Shown here one piece after another: positions 17,042 to 29,500 of a stretch of DNA of 50,452 bases. Within the stretch, counting starts at the first letter, position 1, and every line of letters begins with the position of its first letter. A program made the position numbers and the translations under genes. The notes below the pieces were generated by a model. That model was not told the DNA's origin and ran no database searches. It was given only the letters and a program-made list of their open reading frames with translations. This stretch comes from Candidatus Bipolaricaulota bacterium (lineage in GTDB: Bacteria > Bipolaricaulota > Bipolaricaulia > UBA7950 > UBA9294): assembly GCA_028278555.1 (NCBI GenBank), contig JANQEA010000059.1, positions 1 to 50,452 on the forward strand, read 5' to 3'.

Positions 17042-18494
17042 CGCGAGGCAACCGAGGAAGATCCTGATCGCCGACGACAATCCGCAGAATCTCTACCTGT
17101 TGCGCGCCATCCTCGAGAGTGCAGGTGCCGTCGTCGAGGAGGCGGCCAACGGCCGTGAGGCGCTCGACCGCGCGAAGGCCTCTCCGCCGGATCTGGTCAT
17201 CTCCGACGCCCTGATGCCGGAGATGGACGGTTTCACGCTCTGCCACAGCTGGGTGCACGATGAAGGGTTGAAGGGGATTCCGTTCATCTTCTACACGTCG
17301 ACGTACACGGACCTCGAAGACGAGGACCTGGCCAAGAGCCTCGGCGCGCGCCGATTCCTCCGGAAACCGGTCGAGCCAACCGATCTCCTCCGGATCGTCG
17401 AGGACGTGCTGGCCGAGTCGGCGAGCGATGGGCGCGCCGCCACCGGCGCGCCGCCGATGCACGACGAGACGGAGTACCTGAGGGCGTATTCCGAGCGGCT
17501 GGTCGAGAAACTCGAGCACAAGACCGAGGAGCTCGTGGAGTCGAGAGACAGCCTGCAGGCGATTCTCAGTTCATCCCCACTCGGGATCACAGTGACCGAC
17601 CTGGAGGGGCGGATCACCTCGTGCAATCCCGCCACGCTTCGGATCCACGGATTCGACTCGGAAGACGAGATCGTCGGACGTAGCTCGCTGGACTTTATCG
17701 TTCCCGAGCAGCATGAGCTCGCGATGCAGCGAATGCAAAGCACGATCGATCGGGGGACCGTCACAAGCGTTCCGTACACGCTGGTCACTCGGGACGGCCG
17801 GGAGTTTCCCGGCGAGCTCTCCGCCAGCGTCATCCGCGATGCCCCCGGACAACCGATCGGTTTCGTCGCCATCACTCAAGACATCTCCAAACGCCAGCAG
17901 GCGCTCGATCGGCTGAAGAGTGCTCTGCGGGGAGCCGTTGGTGCCTTGGGCGTCATCACCGAGGCGAAGGATCCCTACACCGCCGGGCATCAACGTCGGG
18001 TCACTCAGCTCGCGCTGGCAATCGCCGCCGGGCTCGGTCTCGACGCGCCGCGGAAGGATGCACTGCGGTTGGCCGGTCTGATGCACGACATCGGCAAGGT
18101 GGCGATCCCCGCGGAGATCCTCGTCAAGCCGACCCAGCTCACGGAGACGGAGTACGCGCTGATTCAGACTCATCCTGAGACGGCATGGAACATCCTGTCT
18201 CAGATCGAGTTCGAGGGTTCCGTAGCAACGATCGTCCGCCAGCACCACGAACGAACGGACGGTTCCGGCTACCCCGACGGTCTTCGGGGAGAGGAGATCC
18301 TGCTCGAAGCGCGAATCCTCGCCGTGGCCGACACCGTCGAGGCGATGTCCTCCCACCGGCCGTACCGGGCCGCTCTCGGTATCGAGCAAGCCCTTGCCGA
18401 GATCAAGGAGGGTGCCGGCGCACGCTACGACGAAGTCGTCGCCGAAGCCTGCATCGCGGTCTTCGAGTCCGGGGGCTTCGCGTTCGAAGAGTAG
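17028..18494 (+). CDS. Response regulator: receiver-PAS-HD-GYP c-di-GMP phosphodiesterase
   Basis: 488 residues from the ATG at 17028, chosen because AAAGGGG lies 6-7 nt upstream; an ATG at 17010 would add six residues without a good ribosome-binding site. Receiver about 10-125 with D60 (ISDALMPEMDG), coiled coil to about 175, a PAS domain (about 180-300, ending ITQDISKRQ), and HD-GYP (about 305-488) with H352-D353 (LMHDIGKVAIP), HHERTDGSGYP and GYP. All catalytic motifs are intact. The receiver and coiled coil are strikingly similar to the N-terminus of the divergent kinase (10479), with shared strings such as ASPPDLVISD and IPFIFYTSTYTD. This is the final gene of the plus operon. Confidence 0.92.
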   Translation: MPASDARQPRKILIADDNPQNLYLLRAILESAGAVVEEAANGREALDRAKASPPDLVISDALMPEMDGFTLCHSWVHDEGLKGIPFIFYTSTYTDLEDEDLAKSLGARRFLRKPVEPTDLLRIVEDVLAESASDGRAATGAPPMHDETEYLRAYSERLVEKLEHKTEELVESRDSLQAILSSSPLGITVTDLEGRITSCNPATLRIHGFDSEDEIVGRSSLDFIVPEQHELAMQRMQSTIDRGTVTSVPYTLVTRDGREFPGELSASVIRDAPGQPIGFVAITQDISKRQQALDRLKSALRGAVGALGVITEAKDPYTAGHQRRVTQLALAIAAGLGLDAPRKDALRLAGLMHDIGKVAIPAEILVKPTQLTETEYALIQTHPETAWNILSQIEFEGSVATIVRQHHERTDGSGYPDGLRGEEILLEARILAVADTVEAMSSHRPYRAALGIEQALAEIKEGAGARYDEVVAEACIAVFESGGFAFEE

Positions 18495-18570
18495 GCCGAC
18501 CGCTGCCCGGTGGGAATCTCGGCGAAGACCTCTTCTGTGATCCCCATTACCCATGGAGTTCCGCGTTCTG

Positions 18571-18579
18571 TGCTACGAT
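18571..18579 (+). promoter_or_regulatory. Candidate extended -10 promoter before the surface-protein locus
   Basis: TG-C-TACGAT (18571-18579) is an extended -10 element about 42 bp before the ATG at 18621. No good -35 hexamer is seen at standard spacing. The 126-bp gap after the HD-GYP stop contains no other recognisable feature. Confidence 0.3.
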
Positions 18580-18620
18580 TCGGAGCCGCTGGGCGTGGCG
18601 GCGGATCGGGAGGCGGTGGC

Positions 18621-20510
18621 ATGATCGGGCAGTCTGTTGGGCGTATCTCAGGGGTTTGCGGGTTGATCATTCTCAGCATTTCGTTCCTCTGCGCGGCGGG
18701 CGTCACGCTCCGCGTTTTCGACAACGGCGGCACGTCCGACGACGACCTCGCGAGGGTCTGGATCGACGGACAGAGCCTCGGGGAGATCGCGTACAACCCC
18801 GGAGGAACGAACCAGCGAACATGGGATCTCGGGATCCCTTCGGTCGGGACGCACATCCTGATCATCGAATTCACCGAAGACGCCGACGCCACCGACCTGT
18901 GCGAAGAGCACGTCGGGACGTTCGGGATCGAGTTCGGCGGTGGCGGCCTCGCTGCTTCGGACGACGGTGGATCCGTCGCCCGCGGTTCGTCCGTCGACAT
19001 CGACGTGTTGTCGAACGATGTCTACGTCCAAGCCGGATCGACGGCGACCGACAGCATCCCCTGTCCGAGCGAAAGCCCTGCGCCCAGCGGCGGCTGCTCC
19101 TGCGGCGATCCACGCACAACCTACCAAACAACGTTCAACGTCTCCGGCGGGGCCCTGACGATCGATCGAATCGTCTCCGCTCCGAGCAAGGGGACGGCGC
19201 AGATCGTCGGCGACGTCATTCGCTACACACCGAACCCCGACGGCTGCGGCATCGACACGTTCACCTACGAAGCCGAAGGGCCGAGCGGAAGCTCCGACAC
19301 AGCGACTGTGACCGTCACGATTTCGTCGCTGCCTCCGACGGCGTTCGGCGACTCCGCCGAAACGCCGGAGGAGACATCGATCTCGATCGACGTCCTCGAC
19401 AACGATGTCGATTCCGGCGGCGGTACGCTGTCGATCGACTCCGTCGGGATCCCATCGCACGGAACGGCGACCATCGATGGCGATCGAATCCGCTACACGC
19501 CCCAGCCCCGTTTCGAGGGGACCGATCGGTTCACCTATGCCGTTCGCGACCTCTGCGGTTCGATCGGATCCGCCATGGTCGAGGTGCGGGTCGTTCACGC
19601 CAACCATCCGCCGACGGCCCACGCCGGCGCGTTCTACCGCGGCTTCGCCGGCGAACCGCTCGAGCTGGACGCCAGCTTCAGCCTCGATCCCGACATCGAG
19701 GATTCGCTTCAATATCGATGGGATCTGGATGACGATGGACGATTCGAGACCGACTGGCTGAACACGCCGAGAACGTCCGTCACGTACGACCGCCCATTCA
19801 TCGGCACGCTCCTCGTCGAGGTCCGCGATCTCTACCTCGGGCAACCGACCGGCACGAGCGACCGGGCGACGGCCTCCGTCCGAATCGAGCAGCGCCCACC
19901 GGAGCTCCACGGCATCCTGTTCATCGACCTCGATGCCGACGGAGTGCTCGGACCGGGCGAGCCGCCGCTCTCGAAGATCCAGCTCTCCCTCGACGGAGAG
20001 ATCGTCGCGACGACCGACGAGGAGGGACGTGTGACGTTCGCGAATCTCGATCCGGGCGAGCACACGATCGCGATCACGACGGAGGGCAAAGCTCTCCTTG
20101 CTCTGCAGGGATTCGGGGTCGACGCATCGGCGCGGACTCTCGACGTCCAGCCGGGCGATCCGGCCATCGCTCCGTTCCCGGTCCGCCCGGTCGTCGGATC
20201 GCTCGTCGGTTTCGTCTTCGTCGACACCGACGGGTCGGGCGAGCAAGAGCAGGGAGAGCCTGCCGTTCCCGGTCTGACCGTCTCCCTCGGTGAGGGGCTC
20301 GAACGGGTGACGAACGACGACGGCCAGTTCCTGTTCATGAACGTCCCCGCCGGAGAGTACCTGCTGAGCATCGAAGGGGAGCGACACCGTTGGGAAGGGA
20401 CGATCCGAATCGTTCCTGGCGAGGCAACCGAGCTAATCGTCATCTGGCCGGCGCCGGACTCCGGCTTCCTCGACGTCAAGATCCAGCTGAGCGATCCGGG
20501 GGGTGAGTGA
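18621..20510 (+). CDS. Exported cadherin-like / PKD / SdrD B-like repeat protein
   Basis: 629 residues from the ATG at 18621, which has GGGAGG at good spacing and begins a signal peptide (basic start, then GLIILSISFLCAAG). In order: an N-terminal beta domain (VTLRVFDNGGTSDDDLARVWIDG) with a possible metal or sugar site, two cadherin-like units (about 110-240 with an inserted Cys-rich loop, and about 240-330 with DVLDNDVDSGGG), a PKD-like unit (HAGAFYRGFAGEPLELDAS, RWDLDDDGRFE), and two SdrD B/prealbumin-like units (FIDLDADGVLGPGEPPL and FVDTDGSGEQEQGEPAVPG), which carry Ca-binding-type Asp loops. No anchor is visible. The next gene starts at, or one base after, its stop, so the two products are likely made together and may assemble at the surface. 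Confidence 0.85.
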   Translation: MIGQSVGRISGVCGLIILSISFLCAAGVTLRVFDNGGTSDDDLARVWIDGQSLGEIAYNPGGTNQRTWDLGIPSVGTHILIIEFTEDADATDLCEEHVGTFGIEFGGGGLAASDDGGSVARGSSVDIDVLSNDVYVQAGSTATDSIPCPSESPAPSGGCSCGDPRTTYQTTFNVSGGALTIDRIVSAPSKGTAQIVGDVIRYTPNPDGCGIDTFTYEAEGPSGSSDTATVTVTISSLPPTAFGDSAETPEETSISIDVLDNDVDSGGGTLSIDSVGIPSHGTATIDGDRIRYTPQPRFEGTDRFTYAVRDLCGSIGSAMVEVRVVHANHPPTAHAGAFYRGFAGEPLELDASFSLDPDIEDSLQYRWDLDDDGRFETDWLNTPRTSVTYDRPFIGTLLVEVRDLYLGQPTGTSDRATASVRIEQRPPELHGILFIDLDADGVLGPGEPPLSKIQLSLDGEIVATTDEEGRVTFANLDPGEHTIAITTEGKALLALQGFGVDASARTLDVQPGDPAIAPFPVRPVVGSLVGFVFVDTDGSGEQEQGEPAVPGLTVSLGEGLERVTNDDGQFLFMNVPAGEYLLSIEGERHRWEGTIRIVPGEATELIVIWPAPDSGFLDVKIQLSDPGGE

Positions 20511-20511
20511 C

Positions 20512-23500
20512 GTGTCCCTGCGCAAGTGCCTACCGATCGTCGTCGCTCTGTTCGCGATTCTCTGTGCTACGGCGTCCGGCCAAGTTGCCGGCCCGTCGCA
20601 GATGGATCAGTGCGCCCAGGACACGGTGACGATCACCGTCGCCAACACCAGCGAGACCGAGTCGGCATGCGATATTGTCGTCACCGCAACGCTCCCCGAG
20701 CCCGGATTCACGTTCGTCGACGACGAAGCGTTCGTCACCCTTCACTCCTCGCCGGACCCGATCGCCGCCGATCCGGTTGACAGCGCGTGGGACATCGATG
20801 CGATCGTCGGAAGCGATTACGAGCTTCCGCCGGGCGAAGAGCTGACCGTGACGTTTGTCATCGCAACCGACTGCACCGCCGAGTCGGGGAACATCGAAAT
20901 CCAGATCGATTACGCCGATTGTGGAACCGCGCAGCCGTACCAGGAGTTCGACTCGCTCTCGATCGAAATCCGCCCCGGGGCGCTGATCGTCAGCAAGACG
21001 CCATCGGTGCAGGACGCGCGTGTCGGCGATGAGGTGACCTGGACGATCACCGTCGAGTCGACCGGCCTTGGGACCGTATCGAACGTCGTGCTGAGCGACG
21101 TCCTCGGGCCGGGCCTCGCCTACATCTCCGACACCGGCGGCGGATCGAACGTCGGCCAGACGACGACGTGGGACCTCGGCGACATCGCCGAAGGGGCTTC
21201 AGTCTCCGTCGACCTAACCGCCGAGGTAATCTCCTGCTCCGGTCTCTATAATGACGCCGATGCGTCGTGGGGCTGCGCCAGCCCGCAAAGCACCTGCTTC
21301 GACACGGCGGTGAACGCAGGGACGGCAACCGCGTCGCTCAACCTGATCGTCGACGATCCGGATCTGGTCTTCATCGCCCCCGAGATCGTCGTTCCCTATT
21401 GCTCCAGCAGCACCCAGGTCGTCATCCCGATCACGAATGAAGGCGATGGAGCCGCGAGGAACGTCGAGCTTTGTGTCGATCTCCCGAACCTGAGCGTCAC
21501 GAACGTGCAGGGAGGCGCGTCGTTCGACGGGGGCTGTTTTCAGATCCCGGATATCCCGCCGGTCTCCGAGGAACCAGCGAACGTCTTCAACTTGACGTTC
21601 GACGTCGTCTATGCCGGAGACTGGTGCACCGGCGGACCGAGCGGCACGGATATCTTCGAGCTAACGTATACGAACGACTGCGACATCCCCTTCGTCGCCT
21701 ATCCGCAGTTCTCGACGATCTCGTCGGGAGCCGGTCCCGCACTCGCCGTCACCAAGACCGGACCCGACGCTCTTCGCCTCGGCGAGACCGGTGACTACAA
21801 CATCACCGTCGACTACGCCGGCGACCTCTCCTGCTACGGGGGCGCGCCGGATCCGGTTGACATCGTCGATACCTATCCCGAAGGCTTCACGGTCATCGAA
21901 CCGGCGGGCGGAACGGTCGACGGAGGGGCACGAACGATCACGTGGTCGAATACCACCCTGCCGTTCGACGAGACGATCCAGCTCCAGGCTCCGACCGACT
22001 GCGGCTATTGCGCCCAACCCGGCGGAGGGAGCCACGAGAACGAAGTCAGCGTCACCACAACCGACTGCTGTGGGTGCACACTCACCGGGGAGGCCTCCGC
22101 TGTGACGGCCATCCACTGCGAAGGATTCGGAGGGACCGAGTACTTCAGCTCGAGCATGAGTGTCGACCGCACGACGACGGTTCGCTGCTCCGAGGACTAT
22201 GCCGCAACGGTCACGCACACCTACACTTTCATCGACGATCCGGCGCTCGACGACTTCCTCCTGAACGAGTTCACCTATTTCGTCGACCTGGGAGCCGAGT
22301 GGGCCTACAGCCCCGGGACCGCCTCGGTAACCGGCGCGACGATCGACACGGTGACCACGCCGGGATCGCGCTTGGAAATCCGGCTGGCGGATGCCACGAC
22401 AGTCCGTGGTCCGAAGACAATCGTGTACGAATACACGCTCATCGCCCAAGACCTCGGTTTCGCGAGCTGCCAGGCGACGGTCTACTCGATCGATGCCGGC
22501 GTCGAGATCGATCCGGGCGCGACAGCCATCGGCTTCTGCGGCACGATGTACGCAGACCCACCGTCGGAGACCGTCACCGCAGAACCTCCGTCGATGAGCG
22601 TCACGATCGGCGACATTCCGACGATTCAGGAGTACTGCGCGACATACGATGTGACGATCACGCTCAGACGGACATCGGAACTCGCCAAGCCCTACGACGC
22701 CCGGGTGGTGCTTACGAACAACGGCGGGTCGATTCTCGACATGAGCCAGGCGACCTGTGGCGGAACGGTCAGCCCGACAGATGGGACGACCTGCACTGCG
22801 CCGATCGAGGGAGCGAACTCGTATGAGTGGCGGTTCGCCGACCTCTTCGATGCGGACACCGACGTCGCCACGATCACCTTCCCGATCACCGTCCCCTGCA
22901 GTGGGCCTTTGGCCGATCTCTCGGTTGTGGCGACATTCGACGACCTCTGCCATGACGATACCTCGTACGATGACACCTGCTCGACGTCCGGCTCGGACGA
23001 GGCGTCCCTCTCCCTGTCGTCCGACGTGTACACGCGGAAATCACCCGAGATCCTCTATGCGACCACGAAGTACGTCGAATGGTCGATCGTCGTCCAGAAC
23101 ACCGGGAACGGAACGGCGTACAACGTCTGGGTCGATGACGTTCTCGGCAGCGGGCTGATCTTCGATGAGGGCAACACCGATCCGGTCGGCGCAACCGTGT
23201 CAGCGAATCTTGACCACACCGGCACGTCGATCAACGGCGCCAGCTTCCTGTTCGACGAAGTGGCGTCGGGCGAGCTGAAGACGATCACCTTTGCCGCGGA
23301 ACTCGTCGATTGTGACAACCTGACGAACGATATCGCCGTCTCGTGGGGCTGTGGTGGTTCCGACTGCCAGCCGCCCCGGACCGATAGCTCCTCGGTCGTC
23401 ATCCCGCCGGTGAACCTGGTCGCCACGTCGTACGCACCGACACCGCTCGACGTCTGTACGACCTCCTGGGCTGAGCTCACCGTCAAGAATGCGGGCGTCG

Positions 23501-26500
23501 GAACGGTCTACAACGTCACCGCCAACGTGACGCTCCCGGCCGGCCTCGAGTACACCGGGAACCCGGAGTATCGAACCTACGTCTTCGGCGAGACCCCCGG
23601 CAGTTTCCTTCCGACGGTCGACCCGACCGGTGTCCCTGGCCCAAGCCTCGTTTGGACGTCGGAGCAGATCGGCGACCTTGCATCGGTCGACCCCAATGTC
23701 GTCGTCGAAATCCGGTTCGACGTGGCCGTCGGATGCGACTTCCCTGGCGGAGACCTCCTCTTCCAGTCCGGCTACGAAAGCCCCTGTGGAGAGCCGTACG
23801 ACTCGAACGTCGGGTCGTTCTCGATAGCGGCACGGGTCCCGGACGTCTCCGTCGAGATGGTTCAGGCCCCCGATGACGCAATCCCGTGTGGAGCGAGTGC
23901 CACATGGACGATCACCGTCAGGAACGACGGCCCGGTCTCCGCCCCCTACATCCGCATCGTCAGTACGCTCGATGCCGGGTGGGCCTACGTGTCGTCGACC
24001 GGCGGCGGAAGCAACGTCGGCCAGATCACGACGTGGGAGATCGTCGACCTTGGGCCGAGCGCTTCGACCGCGTTCACGATCACCGCCGACTCGGCGGCGG
24101 CCGGCGCCGGCACGTGCGACGACTTGAACCACCAAATGGAGGCCTTCTGGGCCTGCGATGAGACCGACACGCAGTGCCTCTCGTCGGCGACCGACACGGC
24201 TTTCGTCGCCGCCGCGCGAACGCCGCCGGTCACCGTTGGGACGACCCTCGCTCCGGATTCGGTCGAGGTCTGCACCGACAGCACCACGTTCACCCTGACC
24301 ATCGCCAATGGGAGCGCGACCGCCCCCGCGAGCTACATCGACGCCCGCGTCACCCTCCCGGCCGGTCTGTCGTACGTTCTGGGGACAACGGAGATCGACT
24401 GCGGATCCGGCTACGTCCCGAGCCCCGACCCTGCGATCGACGGCCAGCAGCTGACCTGGTACGACACCGCGGTCGACGGGGGAGCGGACGACGCCTGTGC
24501 GACGATCGCCGCCGGCGGACAAATCCAGATCCGGTTCGACGTTGCGTCGTCGTGCTACTTCACCGCCGGGAGCGCCAACTCGCGGATCTTCTACTACGAC
24601 TGTTGCGGCGTGACCCAAGCACAGCAGAGCCGGAACGACACGATCGGGAGCGATCAGCCAAACCTGACGATCACGAAGACGACCGTCGACGAACCGACGT
24701 GCAGTGAAACCGCAACTTGGACGATCGAGGTGATGAACACGAGCGCCGACGGGATCGCCGAGGTCATCCGGATCGAGGACTTCCTCGGCGCGAACCTGAG
24801 CTTCGTCTCGGCGACCGGCGGCGCCATCGCGCTGAGCGGCGGCCAGATCCTCTACCCGACGCCCCCGGCGTACGGCGCTGCGTACGGCTGGGAGCTCGGA
24901 CCGCTCGGTCCCGGCGCGTCGACGTCGGTCACCCTCACCGCGGAGCTCGCCGCGCCGGCCGACTGCACCGACGCTCTGCGGACGAACACGGCCGTCGTCA
25001 CCTGGGCGTGCGGCACGCCCGACGGGGATCCGACGACCGCCGACTACGACTGCGAGAGCAACGAATGGGACGACGCGTCGGATCGCGTCGCGATGCCGAA
25101 TCTGGAGGTCGATCCGTCCGACATCACGCCGGTCTTCGGCTGCTCTGGAGATGGGATCGATCCGGGTGCGCAAATCGAGATCGTCGTGCGGAACACTGGC
25201 GACCGTCAGATCGTCAACGACTTCACGATCTCCGTGACCGAGACGACGACCGGGTACTCCGTGACCGATACGTTCACGAACCTCGGCGGATCGCTCCCGC
25301 TCGCCGCCGGTGGGTCTGACATGCTCACCTTCCCCTGGGCGGTCGCCTGCTCAAGTTGTAGCTACACGATCAACGTCACGCTCGACACGCTCGATGACGT
25401 CTGCGAGTGCGACGAAACCGACAATGCCGCGATCCTCAGCGAGACGATCACGCTCCCCGACCTGACCGTCGATTCCGCCGATCTCGCCGTCATCTGCGCC
25501 GGCGACGGGCAGATTCGGGTCCAGGGACCCGTCACGCTGCGGAACGACGGCTGCGGCGATCCGGTCACCGACGACCTTCGGCTTCGCGTCAGCCTCTACG
25601 ACGACGCCGTCTGCGGGGGAACGGAACTCGACGCCTTCACCCTGACGTGGACTGGCGTCGATCTTGCCTCCGGCGGGGGAACCCTGGAACGCACGATCGA
25701 TGAGCTGCGGCCGCTCGACGTCTGCGCCGTCACGCAGGTATCGGTCCTGATCGTGGTCGACGACAACGACCAGATCTGCGAATGCAGCGGCGACAACAAC
25801 GATCTCTGTGTTGGGCCGTTCGCGCTTGCCCTTCCAGATCTCGCGATCACCGATACGACCGTGAACGTACCAAACGCCTGCGACGTGGGATCGATCGACG
25901 TCACGATCGAGAACACCGGCTCCGGAGCCGCTCCGGCAGGGATCGTCGTTCGGATCACAGGGGACGCCACGGGAGAGGCGACGACGCCGGGCCTCAGTGC
26001 CGGCGCGAGCACCGTGGTCACGGTCCCGTTCGATGCGCCGATTGACTGCGGCCCACAGTCGATCACCGTGACCGTCGATCCGGACGATGTGCTCTGCGAG
26101 TGCAGCGACGGATCGAACACGACCGACGTCGGCTTCACCGTCTCCGATCCCGACCTCGTGATCGGCGACCTCGTGGCCGCCTGTCAGCCGGACGGGACGA
26201 TCCGCGTCACCGCGACCGTATCCAACGACGGAGATGAGATTTCCGGGAACGTGACGCTTCGCGTTCTCCTCGACGGCAGTCCGATCGACACGTCGGTGAT
26301 CAGTCTCGATCCGACGGAGAGCCTGCCGATCGACCTGACCACCGACCCGGTGGAGTGCGGCGTCGAGCACACCATTCGGGTCGACGTCGATGCCGACGAC
26401 GAGGTCTGCGAGTGCGACGAGACGAACAACAGTCAGGAGGCGGCCGCGACCTGCCCCTGCCCCGCGTTGTCGGTCGACAAGATCATCACCGACATCCTGC

Positions 26501-29500
26501 GCGACGGGTCGAGTATCGGGACAACCGGGCCGATCGAGCCGGGGGATGTCGTCTTCTACCGCTACACGATCACCAATGTCGCGGCGGGCACGGCGTTCAA
26601 CGTGGACTTCACCGACGTGCTCCCGACGGGACTGGTCACTGAAACCGACGCTCCCGGAGATGCCGGCAGCTATGTTGTCAGTGACCCCGTTGCATCCGGG
26701 AGCTTGAGCCTTGCGGACGGCGTCGGGACGTTCACTACATCGATCGGCGTCACCATCGCCGGCGGTGAAACACTGGTCGCGGACTACACCGTCATCGCCA
26801 CTTCGGACATCGAACAGGGAACCGACCTGATCAACGTCGCCGCGACCACGGGAGAGACCGCCGATGGAACACCGATCCCTGGCGAGAATCCGGGACTCGG
26901 GGATACGTCCGACGGCGACAGCGAGGATCCCGACGCGGACGACACCGGGATCACGGTGCTCGGAACGGCTGTGCCGGCACTGTCGGTCGACAAGACGATC
27001 ACCGACATCGTCCGGCCGGGCGTCGGAAGCCTCGGGATCGCCGGCCCGGTCGAGCCGGGCGACATCGTCTTCTACCGATTCGTGATCACCAATGTGGGCG
27101 ACGGGACGGCCTACGGTGTCGAGTTCACCGACACCCTGCCAACAGGCCTTGTGGTCGAAACGGATGCGCCGGGCGACTCCGGAAGCTTCAGCGTCAGCGA
27201 TCCCGCCGCGTCCGGAAGCTTGAACCTCACCGATGGCGCCGGCGCGTTCACGACGTCGATCGATGCAACGATCGATGGAGGAGAGACGCTGACCGCGGAC
27301 TTCGCTGCGCTCGTGACCAGCGGGATCATCCAGGGTGTCGACCTCGTCAACACCGCCGAGGCGACGGGCGTCGACGGCTTCGGAACCGAGATCCCTGACG
27401 AGAACCCCGCGGCCGGTGACACGTCCGACGGAGACGCCGAGGACCCGGACGCCGACGACACGGGGATCGCCGTCATCCCGACCGAGGAGCCGGCGCTCTC
27501 GGTCGACAAGATCATCACCGACATCCAGCGCCGGGGATCGAGCATCGGCCCTGACGGTCCAGTCGAGCCGGGGGACGTCGTCTTCTATCGGTACACGATC
27601 CGAAACGTCGGCCTCGGCACTGCCTATGGAGTCAACTTCACCGACATGCTGCCGACCGGCCTCGTCACGGAGGCGGATGCGCCGGGAGACGCGGGCAGCT
27701 GGACTGTCGATGACCCGACGGCAAGTGGAAGTCTCGGAGTCCCGGACAACGTCGGAGTCTTCACCACATCCATCAGTGCGACCATCGCAGGGGGAGGCGA
27801 GCTCATCGCCGACTACAGTGTGCACGTCACCAGCGACATCGAGCAAGGCACAGACCTGATCAACATCGCCGCGGCGACCGGCGTCGATGGCGCCGGGAAT
27901 CCAATCCCCGAGGAGAACGCCGACGTTGGCGATACGTCGGATGATGACGAAGAGGATCCGGATGCTGACGATACGGGCATCACCGTCGTCGCCCCGGTCG
28001 TCCCAGCGCTGACGATCGACAAGCGAGTGATCGACGTCCTCCGCAACGGTACGTCGATCGGCGTGGTCGACCCGGTCCTTTACGGCGACGTCATCGTCTA
28101 TCGGACGACGATCCGAAACGTCGGACTCGGAACCGCCTATGACGTCGAGTTCAACGACACACTCCCGACCGGTCTCGCCATCGAGACCGGCGAGGCCCCC
28201 GGCGCCGGGAGCTACGAGGTGACGAGCCCTTCAGCCTCCGGGAGCCTCGCGCTGAGCGACGGCGCCTCCACCTTCACGACATCGATCGACGCGACGATCG
28301 ACGGCGGGGAGACGCTGACAGCGACGTACGCGGCGATCGTCACGCCCGCCGCGCCACCAGCTTTCGATCTGGTCAACACGGCCGAGACGGCCGGAGAGGA
28401 CGGAGCGGGAACGGAGATCCCTGACGAGAACGCCGATGTCGGAGATACATCGGACGACGACGAGGAAGATCCTGATGCAGACGATACGGGGATTGCCTCC
28501 GTCCGCGTCGGTGCTCCGGCACTCGTCACCCGAAAGACAGTCGCGTCGATCCGACGCCAAGGAATCGCGGTGGACGGGGATGTCGTCGAACCGGGGGATA
28601 TCGTCACCTACGAGGTCGGCGTGACCAATGTCGGTGACGGACCCGCGTTCCGTATCGACCTGTTCGACGAACTCCCCGCCGGCTTTCTCTACGACGGCGG
28701 CACCGAGGCGACCTGGCCATCGGGAGCCTCGACTGCAGACCCGCTCGGCGCTCCGGGCCCACTCCTGACGTGGCTTCTCGAAGCGAACCTCAAGGCGGAC
28801 GAGGAGCTGGTCCTCCGATTCGAGGCGCTCGTGACCAGCGATATCGTGCAAGGGACGACGTACACGAACACCGTCACCGCAACCGGCGAAGATGGGGCCG
28901 GTGAAGAGATTCCGCCGGACAACAGCGAGGCCGTGCCAGACGACAACGATCCAGACGACACGAGCGACGTCAGTCTGATCGGGGCCGTCCCGGCCCTCGT
29001 CACCGACAAGAGCATCCTGAGCATCTCCCGAGACGGCCGCTCGCTCGGCGCCGTCGAGACGATCGAAGCGGGCGACGTCATCACGTATGCGCTTCGGATC
29101 ACCAACGTCGGACTCGGTACGGCCTACGATGTCGATGTCCGCGACTTCCTTCCGACGGCATTCGAGTACGTCGACGGGACGACCGAGGCCGATTGGCCGT
29201 TCAGGCTCGGGACCTACTCGAACGACCCGACCGGTACGCCGGGGCCGTCTCTCACCTGGGATACGGATGCGATCCTCGAGACCGACGACTCGATCGTCCT
29301 CACGTTCGATGCGCTCGTCGCGGAGGCGGTCGCCGCCGGAGAACGGTACACGAACGAGCTCTACGCCACGGGGCGTGACGGTGCCAACGAGGAGATCCCA
29401 GCAAACAACGCGGACGACGTCATCGAAGACGATGATCCGGACGACCGCGACACGGTGACCGTGATCGCCATCGTCGAAGCGCCAGCGCTTGTGACATCGA

